From M55B112 sp040903745 (GTDB taxonomy: Bacteria; Bacteroidota; Bacteroidia; Bacteroidales; GCA-2748055): 64,000 nucleotides of DNA. This document shows, in pieces, positions 16,995-25,330 of the stretch (position 1 is the stretch's first letter; every line of letters starts with the position of its first letter). The notes beneath the pieces are model-generated. The model saw nothing but the letters and a program-made list of their open reading frames with translations. It did not search any database and had not been told where the DNA came from. Where the stretch lies: NCBI GenBank assembly GCA_040903745.1, contig JBBDUV010000092.1, forward strand, positions 1 to 64,000, in the 5' to 3' direction. The position numbers and the translations under genes are program-made.

Positions 16995-19823
16995 TCATCC
17001 GGTCAATTCATCCTTCAAACATTGTCCGGTATAACTCCTTTTCACTTGAGCAACCTCTTCCGGTGTTCCTGTGGCAATGATCTCACCACCACCCACACCG
17101 CCCTCCATGCCCAGATCAATCAGATAGTCGGCCACCTTGATCACATCCATGTTATGCTCGATCATGATCAATGTATTTCCTTTTTCCACAAGCCTGGCAA
17201 CCACCTCCAATAACACCCTTACATCTTCAAAATGCAGCCCTGTGGTTGGCTCATCAAGTATATAAAGCGTCCTCCCCGTATCTTTCTTTGAAAGCTCAGC
17301 AGCCAGCTTTACCCGCTGTGATTCTCCACCGGAAAGCGTGGTTGACGGCTGGCCAAGCCTGATGTATCCCAGTCCTACATCCTGCATGGTCTTCAACCTG
17401 CGTTTGATATTGGGAATGCTGTTGAAAAACTCCACCGCCTGATTGATGGTCATCCTCAGTACATCATTGATATTCTTTCCCTTGAATTGCACCTCCAGTG
17501 TCTCCCTGTTATACCGTTTCCCCCTGCAATTCTTGCATTGCACATACACATCGGGCAGAAAATTCATCTCTATGGTCTGAACGCCGGCTCCACCGCAGGC
17601 TTCGCAACGCCCCCCGGCAACATTGAACGAGAACCTCCCTGCCTTGAAGCCCCTGATCTTTGCATCTGGAGTCTGCTCGAAAAGCTTGCGTATATCACCA
17701 AATACATTGGTGTATGTTGCCGGATTGGATCGTGGTGTTCTTCCCAGAGGCGACTGGTCAACCTCAATCACCTTATCGATCTCTTCAAGACCCTCAATCG
17801 AATCGTATTCAAGAGGTTGCTCAGAGGAGCGGTATAATTTACTACTCAGAACCGGATGGAGGGTATCATTGATCAGGCTCGATTTTCCGCTTCCGCTAAC
17901 TCCGGTGACACAGATAAAAATTCCAAGTGGAAATTCAACATCTACATTTTTCAGGTTGTTGCCCGAGGCTCCCCAAAGGACAATTTTCTTCCCGTTTCCC
18001 TGCCTGCGTTTTGCCGGAACAGCAATCTCCCTGGTAGTATTCAGATAGGATGCCGTAAGGGACTCTGCTTTTTTTATCTGAAAGGGCGACCCATCTGCAA
18101 CCAACTCTCCGCCAAGTCTTCCCGCGCCCGGCCCCAGGTCAATAATGTGATCTGCCGCCATCATCATCTCCTTGTCATGCTCAACAACAATAACAGAGTT
18201 TCCCTGGTCACGCAGCTTTTTTAGTGATCCGATCAGTTTCATATTATCGCGCTGATGCAATCCTATACTGGGTTCATCCAAAATATAAAGAACATTGACC
18301 AGTCTTGATCCGATCTGGGTTGCCAGGCGTATCCGCTGACTCTCACCACCAGACAGGCTGCGCGATGTGCGATTAAGTGAAAGATAGCCGAGCCCTACAT
18401 CCTGCAGGAAACGGAGCCGCACCATGATCTCCTTTAGCACCTCCCTGGCAATCTCGATCTGACGCGCTGAAAGCCGTTTTTCAATGCCCTCAAACCATTG
18501 ATAGAGATCATCTATGTCAAGCGATGCCAGCTCTGCAATGTTCCTGTCGTTGATTCTGAAATAGAGCCGCTCTTTTTTAAGCCTGTGACCATGGCACTCC
18601 GGACAGGTTACTTTACGGATAAATTGCTTCACCTGTCTTTTGCTTTTGGACGAGGCATGGTCACCATTCTGGTGATTTATATAATTGACAACCCCTTCAA
18701 AACTCAGAAAATAATTCGAGGATGCACCGAGCGGTGTGTTTTCAAGCTTCAGTGGCTCTTCCGAACCAAACAGGATGGTATGCAGTGCCTCCTCAGGAAT
18801 TCTATCTATGGGGGTGGCGAGTGTGAATTTGTGCTTCCTGGCAATAGCCTCAAGCTGCCAGAAGATCAACGCGTTCCTGTATTTACCCAATGGAAGCAAT
18901 GCGCCCTGCCTGATGCTCTTGTTTCGATCGGGAACGATCTTGTCTATATCCACGTCGTTGATCACCCCCAGGCCGTTACATCTCTCACAGGCACCGTGAG
19001 GCGAATTAAATGAAAAACTGTGAGGAGCAGGCTCATTATAAGAGATACCGCTGGTGGGACACATCAGCTGACTGGAGAAAAAACGGGGCGTCTCCGTATC
19101 CTTTTCGAGTATCATCATGATCCCCTTCCCTTCGTGCATCCCCACCGAAACGGACTCCTTCAACCGCTTGTCATCACTCTCTCTCACCTGTATACGGTCG
19201 ATAACAATCTCAATATCATGTACCTTGTACCTGTCGATACGCATTCCTGCTACGAGCTCTTTAAGCTCTCCGTCGACACGTACATACAGGTATCCCTTTT
19301 TACGTACCTGCTCAAACAGCTCCCGGTAGTGTCCCTTCCTCCCCTTAACCACAGGAGCAAGGATGTATACCTTTTTTCCTGGGAACTGCTCACGGATAAG
19401 GGTGAGGGTCTGGTCCTGGGTGTACTTCACCATCTTCTCCCCTGTTACATAGGAATAGGCATCAGAAGCCCTGGCAAACAGCAGCCTGAGAAAGTCATAA
19501 ATCTCCGTGATCGTTCCAACAGTCGACCTGGGATTCTTGTTGGTAGATTTCTGCTCAATGGATATCACCGGACTTAATCCTGTGATCCGGTCCACATCCG
19601 GCCGCTCAAGGTTTCCAAGGAATTGTCGCGCATAGGCGCTCATGGTCTCGACATAACGACGCTGGCCCTCAGCATAGATGGTATCAAAAGCGAGAGAAGA
19701 TTTTCCGCTGCCACTCAAACCGGTAATCACGGTGAGCCCATTCCGTGGAATTGTAACATCAATATTCTTCAGGTTGTGCTCTCTTGCACCATATACCTGA
19801 ATATACTTTTTTTGATCGGGCAT
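16995..19823 (-). CDS. uvrA: Excinuclease ABC subunit A
   Basis: UvrA (942 residues) recognises DNA damage and loads UvrB in nucleotide excision repair. Both ABC ATPase modules are present: Walker A GLSGSGKSS near 35-43 and GVSGSGKSS in the second half, and signature motifs RSLSGGESQRIRLA and TTLSGGESQRVKLA. The second zinc finger is intact (CEACGGAG ... CKNCRGKR). The first insertion zinc site reads CPTSGISYNE then ACERCNGLG, so only three of the usual four cysteines are there. The length is typical. It appears monocistronic. Confidence 0.98.
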   Translation of the reverse strand: MPDQKKYIQVYGAREHNLKNIDVTIPRNGLTVITGLSGSGKSSLAFDTIYAEGQRRYVETMSAYARQFLGNLERPDVDRITGLSPVISIEQKSTNKNPRSTVGTITEIYDFLRLLFARASDAYSYVTGEKMVKYTQDQTLTLIREQFPGKKVYILAPVVKGRKGHYRELFEQVRKKGYLYVRVDGELKELVAGMRIDRYKVHDIEIVIDRIQVRESDDKRLKESVSVGMHEGKGIMMILEKDTETPRFFSSQLMCPTSGISYNEPAPHSFSFNSPHGACERCNGLGVINDVDIDKIVPDRNKSIRQGALLPLGKYRNALIFWQLEAIARKHKFTLATPIDRIPEEALHTILFGSEEPLKLENTPLGASSNYFLSFEGVVNYINHQNGDHASSKSKRQVKQFIRKVTCPECHGHRLKKERLYFRINDRNIAELASLDIDDLYQWFEGIEKRLSARQIEIAREVLKEIMVRLRFLQDVGLGYLSLNRTSRSLSGGESQRIRLATQIGSRLVNVLYILDEPSIGLHQRDNMKLIGSLKKLRDQGNSVIVVEHDKEMMMAADHIIDLGPGAGRLGGELVADGSPFQIKKAESLTASYLNTTREIAVPAKRRQGNGKKIVLWGASGNNLKNVDVEFPLGIFICVTGVSGSGKSSLINDTLHPVLSSKLYRSSEQPLEYDSIEGLEEIDKVIEVDQSPLGRTPRSNPATYTNVFGDIRKLFEQTPDAKIRGFKAGRFSFNVAGGRCEACGGAGVQTIEMNFLPDVYVQCKNCRGKRYNRETLEVQFKGKNINDVLRMTINQAVEFFNSIPNIKRRLKTMQDVGLGYIRLGQPSTTLSGGESQRVKLAAELSKKDTGRTLYILDEPTTGLHFEDVRVLLEVVARLVEKGNTLIMIEHNMDVIKVADYLIDLGMEGGVGGGEIIATGTPEEVAQVKRSYTGQCLKDELTG

Positions 19824-19876
19824 CGGTTGGTTTGTTCTGCAGAATCTATTCTGTAAACTTAAACTCTTTGCATGAT

Positions 19877-20827
19877 TTATCTTACCTCCCTGGCATCTTC
19901 CATGGGTATTCGTATCGCGTAGGTCTTTCCTCTGCTGTTAGTCAGGTAACTATCGCGCAACCAGGGATTAAAGAATTTTAACATCTTGTAATTGGTCTGA
20001 TGCTCTTTGGCAAATACCGCAAAATCCTTTACTGGTCCTTTAATCGTTATTTCCCTGTAGGGTATTGGCTTGTACATATCTTTCAGGGAGAAATGAAATC
20101 CGTAAGCCAGTGGGTCTTCCAGTATCAATTTAAAAGCCAGTACCCTGAAAATATACCGGGCCGTCTCCTCATTGAGCAGCAGGTCGTAATAACTCTCCTC
20201 CTTTTGACGCGCGATCTGCCGGTCCATACCTCTTCTTCCTGCATTGTACGAGGCGGCAGACATGGTCCAGTTCCCATACTTATCATAGGACTCCTGCAGG
20301 TATTTACAGGCGGCTACTGTAGATTTTTCCAGGTGATATCGCTCATCCACCTCGCTGTTGATCTCCAGGCCATATTCCATACCGGTTGCTGACCTGATCT
20401 GCCAGAAACCTACTGCACCAGCCGGTGAAACAGCATTGGAAAGGTTACTTTCGGCGATCACCAGGTATTTAAAGTCGTCCGGAATTTCATATTCTTCCAG
20501 TATTGTTTCAATCTCCGGAAAATAACGATGTGACATCTTGATCATCCGAATGGTTTGCGAATGAAAAAATATATTGGACAGCATCTCCCGGTCGAGCGCT
20601 TCATGGACATCAAAATATTCCAGCGGTACACGCTCCCCGGCAAAGCTTAGCTCGTCGGGCAATTCAAAGGGGAATATTCCGTAAAACGCCTCCTCTTCGG
20701 GCACCACCGGATCCTCATCGGGCGATCCTCCAAACCCCGCTTTTCCAAAGAAAAAAACTGCTGTTAGTGAAAATAATACGATAAGTGGAATGACCCATCT
20801 CCTGGTTTTACGTGTGCTATAACTCAT
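19877..20827 (-). CDS. Membrane-anchored lytic transglycosylase (MltD-like)
   Basis: A 316-residue enzyme that cleaves peptidoglycan glycan strands with formation of 1,6-anhydro ends. An N-terminal membrane span (about 11-28) precedes the goose-lysozyme-like SLT domain: YLVIAESNLSNAVSPAGAVGFWQI carries catalytic Glu126, followed by ATGMEYGL and AASYNAGRRGM. The C-terminal region (about 230-310) lacks a recognisable LysM repeat, although MltD proteins usually have them. A strong Shine-Dalgarno-like AGAAGGAGAG lies just upstream of the ATG, which is unusual in this phylum. Confidence 0.88.
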   Translation of the reverse strand: MSYSTRKTRRWVIPLIVLFSLTAVFFFGKAGFGGSPDEDPVVPEEEAFYGIFPFELPDELSFAGERVPLEYFDVHEALDREMLSNIFFHSQTIRMIKMSHRYFPEIETILEEYEIPDDFKYLVIAESNLSNAVSPAGAVGFWQIRSATGMEYGLEINSEVDERYHLEKSTVAACKYLQESYDKYGNWTMSAASYNAGRRGMDRQIARQKEESYYDLLLNEETARYIFRVLAFKLILEDPLAYGFHFSLKDMYKPIPYREITIKGPVKDFAVFAKEHQTNYKMLKFFNPWLRDSYLTNSRGKTYAIRIPMEDAREVR

Positions 20828-21095
20828 AAATACTCTCCTTCTTTCCCATTAATAACTAAAATTTATTGTTCCCTAAATTCCTTCCCGCTAAAGCGTGCAG
20901 GAATTTACACCTTTTACTTTGTTGCTTTGTCTATCTGAAACAAAAGCAACGGTATTTCCAACTGCAAAAATAGTGTATCGTTTTAATGATACAAAGGAAT
21001 AACAACCAGCAAACAATGAAGTTTACGCAAATCTGGTAAAAATTTCCAAAAATGAGCTTTTACACAGCCATCGGATGGTTAGAATGTGCCGATTG
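20828..21095. other. Intergenic region with a long hairpin
   Basis: Contains an inverted repeat TAAATTCCT (20874-20882) and AGGAATTTA (20899-20907), with a further CGC/GCG pairing inside. It lacks a T-tract, so it is not a standard terminator; its role is unknown. No gene is visible here. Confidence 0.4.
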
Positions 21096-22550
21096 TCAGA
21101 ATGTGTAATTCACCCCGGTATAAAGTCCGAATGTATAGGGACGTGTTGATGGGAGCATGTCATTATTGATTGAATGCAGATAATACCTGAATTTTGGTTC
21201 CACACTGAGGCTGAAACTTTCTAACAGGTCGTAAACAAATCCGATACCGGCATTCCCGGAATAATTCATACTGCGCAGATCCTGCACCTCTCCTATCTCC
21301 AACTTGCTATCACCGGTGTGCACCGAAACACTGTTATCGATCATCAGGTTGGTGCTGATTCCACCGATAAGCTTCACCTTCACCGACCGGTCAATGACCA
21401 TGTATTTAACGCTCACGGGAATCTCCAGGTATCCGAAAGATTGCGAAAAACCCTCTACCAACTGGTTATCATTCAACATCAGCTCCGGAATCAGCATATT
21501 GTAATCTGCTGCCGACCCCGCTGTTTCATGGTTGTTTACAAACTGGGCGTCATCGACAGATACGATCTTGCCCATGGAATTCAAAACACCCGAAACACTT
21601 TCAATGTTCCCCGGTGCATTATCCAGTCTTTCACTGAACCAGCTGTTTTTAAAACTGCTGTAATCACCAATATTTATACCCATCCTGGTATAATACAATC
21701 CCGACTCCACCGACAGCCTGTGTGATTGTTTGTATGTGACCTGGACACCCCCGGCATAGGTCAGCCTGGCCGACTCCGAACTGTTGGTCAATTCCCTCTG
21801 GTAGCCGTCCTGCGATGTCACATCACGGTAGTTGTAAAGCGGGGAGATGGATGCCCCAACCTGCCATCTCTCTTTCCGTTTCACTCCATCAGGGTCAGGA
21901 GCAGGCAACGGAGCAGGCGCAAGCAGTTTTAACAGGCTGTCTTCAATTACCGGCAGACTGGCAATTACATGCTCCTGCTGCAGAACCTCCTGCAGGGCAA
22001 TCTTCACCTTCTCCTCTAATCGCGATCCGGATGGAGGAACGCTGGTGTCAGCTTCAGTTCTTTGGAAATCTATATCTGGTTCCTCTCTGCCCAATTGTCG
22101 TTTTCCTGAAGCAGGGGCTGTTTTTTCATCTCCTGCCTGTCGCCCGGATATTTCGTTTACAACCGTTGCATCATCGTAATTGATCTGTCCAGTAGTATTG
22201 GCTGCGATTCGGTCTTCATCTTCGCTCTTCTTTGCGGCGGTTTCGGTTGATCGCTCATCCTGGCGCACGGAACCCTTATCTGGCCGTCTCCCGTCCTCCT
22301 CCACCGCCGGATCGTCTACCATATTAATAGCAATATCCGGTTGTGGATCAACCGGAAACAGCAGGACCCCGACAGTTACCGCCAGGGCAAGACCGGCAGC
22401 AGCAGCGAGTACAATGAAAAGCTTCCCCTTGCTATTGCCACTTCGAAGTTGCGCTGAAATGCCCTCCCATACCGCCTCCGGAGGCTCAGGGGTAAACCCC
22501 GCCACCTTCCCGGACAATCCGCCTCGCTGTATGTTCTCTTCCTTACCCAT
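21096..22550 (-). CDS. Membrane-spanning sigma partner fused to PorT-like beta-barrel
   Basis: A 484-residue protein. Residues 1-40 are cytoplasmic and resemble the start of anti-sigma proteins (PPEAVWEGISAQLRSG). A single span follows at about 44-66 (LFIVLAAAAGLALAVTVGVLLF), then a long acidic, low-complexity periplasmic linker (about 70-215). The C-terminal 270 residues look like an outer-membrane PorT/OMP_b-brl barrel (WQVGASISPLYNYRD, LTYAGGVQVTYKQSHRLSVESGLYYTRMG, terminal VNYTF). It lies 84 bases downstream of an ECF sigma gene. Inference: an envelope-sensing anti-sigma-like protein whose sensor is a barrel domain. No zinc-binding anti-sigma motif is present. Confidence 0.7.
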   Translation of the reverse strand: MGKEENIQRGGLSGKVAGFTPEPPEAVWEGISAQLRSGNSKGKLFIVLAAAAGLALAVTVGVLLFPVDPQPDIAINMVDDPAVEEDGRRPDKGSVRQDERSTETAAKKSEDEDRIAANTTGQINYDDATVVNEISGRQAGDEKTAPASGKRQLGREEPDIDFQRTEADTSVPPSGSRLEEKVKIALQEVLQQEHVIASLPVIEDSLLKLLAPAPLPAPDPDGVKRKERWQVGASISPLYNYRDVTSQDGYQRELTNSSESARLTYAGGVQVTYKQSHRLSVESGLYYTRMGINIGDYSSFKNSWFSERLDNAPGNIESVSGVLNSMGKIVSVDDAQFVNNHETAGSAADYNMLIPELMLNDNQLVEGFSQSFGYLEIPVSVKYMVIDRSVKVKLIGGISTNLMIDNSVSVHTGDSKLEIGEVQDLRSMNYSGNAGIGFVYDLLESFSLSVEPKFRYYLHSINNDMLPSTRPYTFGLYTGVNYTF

Positions 22551-22634
22551 TTTCTTTCTCTACCTTACGCATATTATTTCTTTTCCTTACGCATTTTCTT
22601 CTATCCAGCTATTTTGCTGCCTTAACACCTCTGT

Positions 22635-23183
22635 TTATCTAAGTTGTACATTTCCATATACCTTTTTCACCTTCCCCTGCAAAATAGCCCGTGCCCGTGA
22701 GAGATTCGATTTGGATGTGCCATCCGAAATGCCGAGCATCTCCCCGATCTCTTTGTGGTTGTACCCCTCAATCGCGTACAGGTTAAAAACCATCCTGTAG
22801 CGGGGCGGCAACTCCTGTATCATGGCCACCAGGAATTCTGCATTCAAATCATCCAGAACATCGTCAGTGATCTTTTCATTCAGCAACAACGGCTCTTCAT
22901 CTATTCGTTGCATAACGACCTGACTCCTGTATCGTCCCAGGGCCGTGTTGATCATGACCCTCCTGATCCATCCCGGAAACGCCTTCGCCTCCTTTACCTG
23001 TCCTATCTTTTTAAACACCTTCACAAACCCATCCTGCAGAATATCCTGGGCATCCTCCTCCGATGATGCGTACTGCATGCATAAGCCGTACATCGCAGCG
23101 CTGAATTGCCTGTATAGCTTTTCCTGACTGCCCGGATCTCCCTTGATGCAGCCTTCGATCAGTATTTCCAGTGTGTTTGTCAA
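22635..23183 (-). CDS. ECF-type RNA polymerase sigma factor
   Basis: A sigma-70 family ECF factor with region 2 (CIKGDPGSQEKLYRQFSAAMYGLCMQY, EDAQDILQDGFVKVFKKI, FPGWIRRVMINTALGRYRS) and region 4 (LPPRYRMVFNLYAIEGYNHKEIGEMLGISDGTSKSNLSRAR). An ATG at 23222 is in frame, but a textbook promoter (TTTG at 23236-23233, 21 bases, TAACTTTG at 23211-23204, minus strand) overlaps those codons. The start is therefore placed at TTG 23183, about 15 bases past the expected transcription start, giving 182 residues. It is followed by its probable membrane partner at 22550. Expected role: envelope or stress response. Confidence 0.88.
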   Translation of the reverse strand: MTNTLEILIEGCIKGDPGSQEKLYRQFSAAMYGLCMQYASSEEDAQDILQDGFVKVFKKIGQVKEAKAFPGWIRRVMINTALGRYRSQVVMQRIDEEPLLLNEKITDDVLDDLNAEFLVAMIQELPPRYRMVFNLYAIEGYNHKEIGEMLGISDGTSKSNLSRARAILQGKVKKVYGNVQLR

Positions 23184-23203
23184 CCGCTCTTCTCTCTTGT
23201 TTG

Positions 23204-23236
23204 CAAAGTTAGGGGTTTTCAAAGAGTGCCATCAAA
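23204..23236 (-). promoter_or_regulatory. Bacteroidota-type promoter of the ECF sigma gene
   Basis: On the minus strand TTTG (23236-23233) and TAACTTTG (23211-23204) are separated by 21 bases, matching the phylum consensus TTTG-N19-21-TAnnTTTG. Its position inside the longest possible reading frame argues for a downstream start codon. Confidence 0.6.
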
Positions 23237-23552
23237 AATTATGCCCCGCTGGAAAGATCTGCGCATCTGACCGAACACTGCTCATTGGCAGGAGCTGCAT
23301 TTTTACTTCCTATATAGCCTATTCCATTTTCTGGTAAGATGAGTCCTGCTGAAAAAAGGTTGCGCCTTTGTTAAAACTGTCAGTGACCCAACCCACAGTG
23401 ATAAATTTATAAAAAATTATCATGAACTAAAAAAACAGACTCCGGCAGAATCTGAATTCTACCGGAGTCTGTTCATATAAGGTCAGTATAAAATGATCCA
23501 GTTGGTCACCTGAGCCAATAAATCATACATCTGCCAAATCTTTGCAGCTGTA
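23237..23552. other. Intergenic region, no gene seen
   Basis: About 316 bases between lpdA (minus) and the sigma gene (minus). It includes the lpdA terminator at 23436-23471 and presumably upstream regulatory DNA of the sigma gene; I see nothing else in it. Confidence 0.5.
23436..23471 (-). terminator. Rho-independent terminator of lpdA
   Basis: A perfect ten-base stem CAGACTCCGG / CCGGAGTCTG with an inner AGAAT/ATTCT pairing. On the minus strand it is followed by seven T, correctly oriented about 80 bases past the lpdA stop. Confidence 0.85.
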
Positions 23553-24944
23553 TCAGATATGAATTACTTCTCCATAAGCAGCAGCAGCGGCTTCCATGAT
23601 GGCCTCCGACATGGTCGGGTGCGGGTGGACCGACTTGATGATCTCTTCTCCTGTTGTTTCCAGCTTCCTCGCTACGACCAGTTCAGCGATCATCTCGGTA
23701 ACATTCGCCCCGATCATATGGGCACCTAGCAGTTCACCGTATTTCTCGTCGAAAATGAGCTTTACAAATCCATCCTTCGCTCCGGCAGCAGCAGCCTTTC
23801 CTGAAGCAGAGAATGGGAATTTACCTACTTTGACGGTATACCCGGCCTCTTTGGCTGCTTTCTCTGTCATGCCTACCGAGGCTACTTCCGGACTGGTATA
23901 GGTACAACCGGGAACATTGGAATAGTCGACCGGCTGCGGCTTGTGTCCTGCGATCTTCTCAACACAGACGATCCCTTCTGCAGAGGCAACATGCGCCAGT
24001 GCCGGTCCGTCGACAATGTCACCGATCGCGTAAACTCCCTCCACATTGGTCCGGTAAAACTCATCCACAACCACCTTTCCTTTATCTGTCTTTATCTTCA
24101 ACTCTTCAAGGCCAATGTCCTCAATATTGGGGGTAATACCAACGGCTGAAAGCACGATATCAGCTTCTGCAGTCTCTTCTCCCTTTTTGGTTTTGATGGT
24201 CACCTTGCACTTCTTACCCGATGTATCGACCTTTTCCACTGAAGATGAGGTCATCACTTTCATTCCCAGCTTCTTGAAGGAGCGCTCCAGTTGCTTTGAG
24301 ACCTCCTCGTCCTCCAGGGGCACCACGTTGGGAAGAAATTCCACCAATGTTACTTTGGTTCCCATTGTGGCATAGAAATAGGCAAACTCGCTTCCGATCG
24401 CACCGGAACCAACAACAACCATCGATTCGGGCAGCTTATCGAGTGTCATCGCCTTGCGGTAACCAATGATTTTCTTCCCGTCCTTCTTCAGGTTGGGTAA
24501 ATCGCGCGAACGTGCACCCGTTGCAAGAACAATATGGGATGCCTCTACCTCTTTTGTCTTGCCATCATCGCCGGTAACGGTAACCAGACCTTTGGCTTTT
24601 AGTTTCCCGGTACCATTGATCACATCAATTTTATTCTTCTTAAACAGGAACTGGATCCCCTTACTCATACCGTCTGCCACTGTTCTGCTGCGCTGAACCA
24701 CCTTCCCGAAATCAGCTTTGGCCTCACCGTCAATCACTATACCATAGTCCCCTGCATGTTGAAGGTATTCAAATACCTGGGCACTTTTCAACAATGATTT
24801 CGTGGGTATGCACCCCCAGTTCAGACAGATACCCCCCAGGGATTCCTTTTCCACTACAGCAGTTTTCAAGCCAAGTTGTGAAGCACGGATTGCAGCTACG
24901 TATCCACCCGGTCCGCTGCCAATAACTAAAACATCATATTTCAT
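23553..24944 (-). CDS. lpdA: Dihydrolipoyl dehydrogenase (E3)
   Basis: A 463-residue flavoprotein that reoxidises dihydrolipoamide of 2-oxoacid dehydrogenases or the glycine cleavage system with NAD+. FAD-binding GSGPGGYVAAIRA is at the N-terminus and the redox disulfide is GGICLNWGC (Cys40, Cys45). An NAD-binding VVVGSGAIGSEFAYF segment lies near 175, FAD contact AIGDI follows, and the dimer-interface HPHPTMSEA (catalytic His) is near 442. The gene appears monocistronic, with a strong terminator after it; no E1/E2 genes are nearby. Confidence 0.97.
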   Translation of the reverse strand: MKYDVLVIGSGPGGYVAAIRASQLGLKTAVVEKESLGGICLNWGCIPTKSLLKSAQVFEYLQHAGDYGIVIDGEAKADFGKVVQRSRTVADGMSKGIQFLFKKNKIDVINGTGKLKAKGLVTVTGDDGKTKEVEASHIVLATGARSRDLPNLKKDGKKIIGYRKAMTLDKLPESMVVVGSGAIGSEFAYFYATMGTKVTLVEFLPNVVPLEDEEVSKQLERSFKKLGMKVMTSSSVEKVDTSGKKCKVTIKTKKGEETAEADIVLSAVGITPNIEDIGLEELKIKTDKGKVVVDEFYRTNVEGVYAIGDIVDGPALAHVASAEGIVCVEKIAGHKPQPVDYSNVPGCTYTSPEVASVGMTEKAAKEAGYTVKVGKFPFSASGKAAAAGAKDGFVKLIFDEKYGELLGAHMIGANVTEMIAELVVARKLETTGEEIIKSVHPHPTMSEAIMEAAAAAYGEVIHI

Positions 24945-25032
24945 AATAAAAAGTTTATATTTTTAAAGTAAAAAGATCCTGTATCCCTCTGTGAAAATTG
25001 ACATACTTACAGTAAATCGCACTTTGGCAATC

Positions 25033-25064
25033 CAAAGATATGTTCAGAATAACAATATAACAAC
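25033..25064 (-). promoter_or_regulatory. Probable lpdA promoter
   Basis: Minus-strand GTTG (25064-25061), 20 bases, then TATCTTTG (25040-25033), close to the Bacteroidota consensus. It would give a leader of about 80 bases before the lpdA start. Confidence 0.45.
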
Positions 25065-25217
25065 AAAACTTCAAATCAGTTTTCAAAAAGAAAAAATTCC
25101 TCGAAAGTGTGACTTTACTTTTAATCCGGGCCACTTTTTTCAATCCGGGCCATTTTTTGGATTTATTGGTATTTATAAGAATCTCAAAATATTAAGGGTT
25201 CTCATTCTGAAACCAAT

Positions 25218-25225
25218 TATCTTTG
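25218..25225 (+). promoter_or_regulatory. TAnnTTTG box upstream of the TonB receptor
   Basis: TATCTTTG fits the -7 consensus exactly, but no convincing -33 TTTG lies 19-21 bases upstream, so it may need an activator. It would place the GTTAAACC repeats in the leader of the transcript. Confidence 0.35.
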
Positions 25226-25257
25226 CAGCTTATTTTTTACCGGTTACAATGAGTTTT

Positions 25258-25299
25258 GTTAAACCAAAACCGCAGATTATTGTTAAACCATGTTAAACC
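25258..25299 (+). promoter_or_regulatory. Three direct GTTAAACC repeats
   Basis: Exact GTTAAACC octamers at 25258-25265, 25282-25289 and 25292-25299. The last two are exactly ten bases (one helical turn) apart. They lie 32-73 bases upstream of the receptor start. They look like binding sites for a repressor or activator of receptor expression; the regulator is unknown. Confidence 0.45.
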
Positions 25300-25330
25300 G
25301 GACACGAAATAAAATTAAAACCTCTGTAAT

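Larger units (their letters stand above)
24945..25330. other. Divergent promoter region between lpdA and the TonB receptor
   Basis: About 386 bases without a gene. It contains a probable minus-strand promoter for lpdA (25033-25064), a plus-strand TATCTTTG box (25218-25225), and three GTTAAACC repeats. Two short near-identical phrases, AATCCGGGCCA(C/T)TTTTT, occur in tandem at about 25121-25157. Confidence 0.5.
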
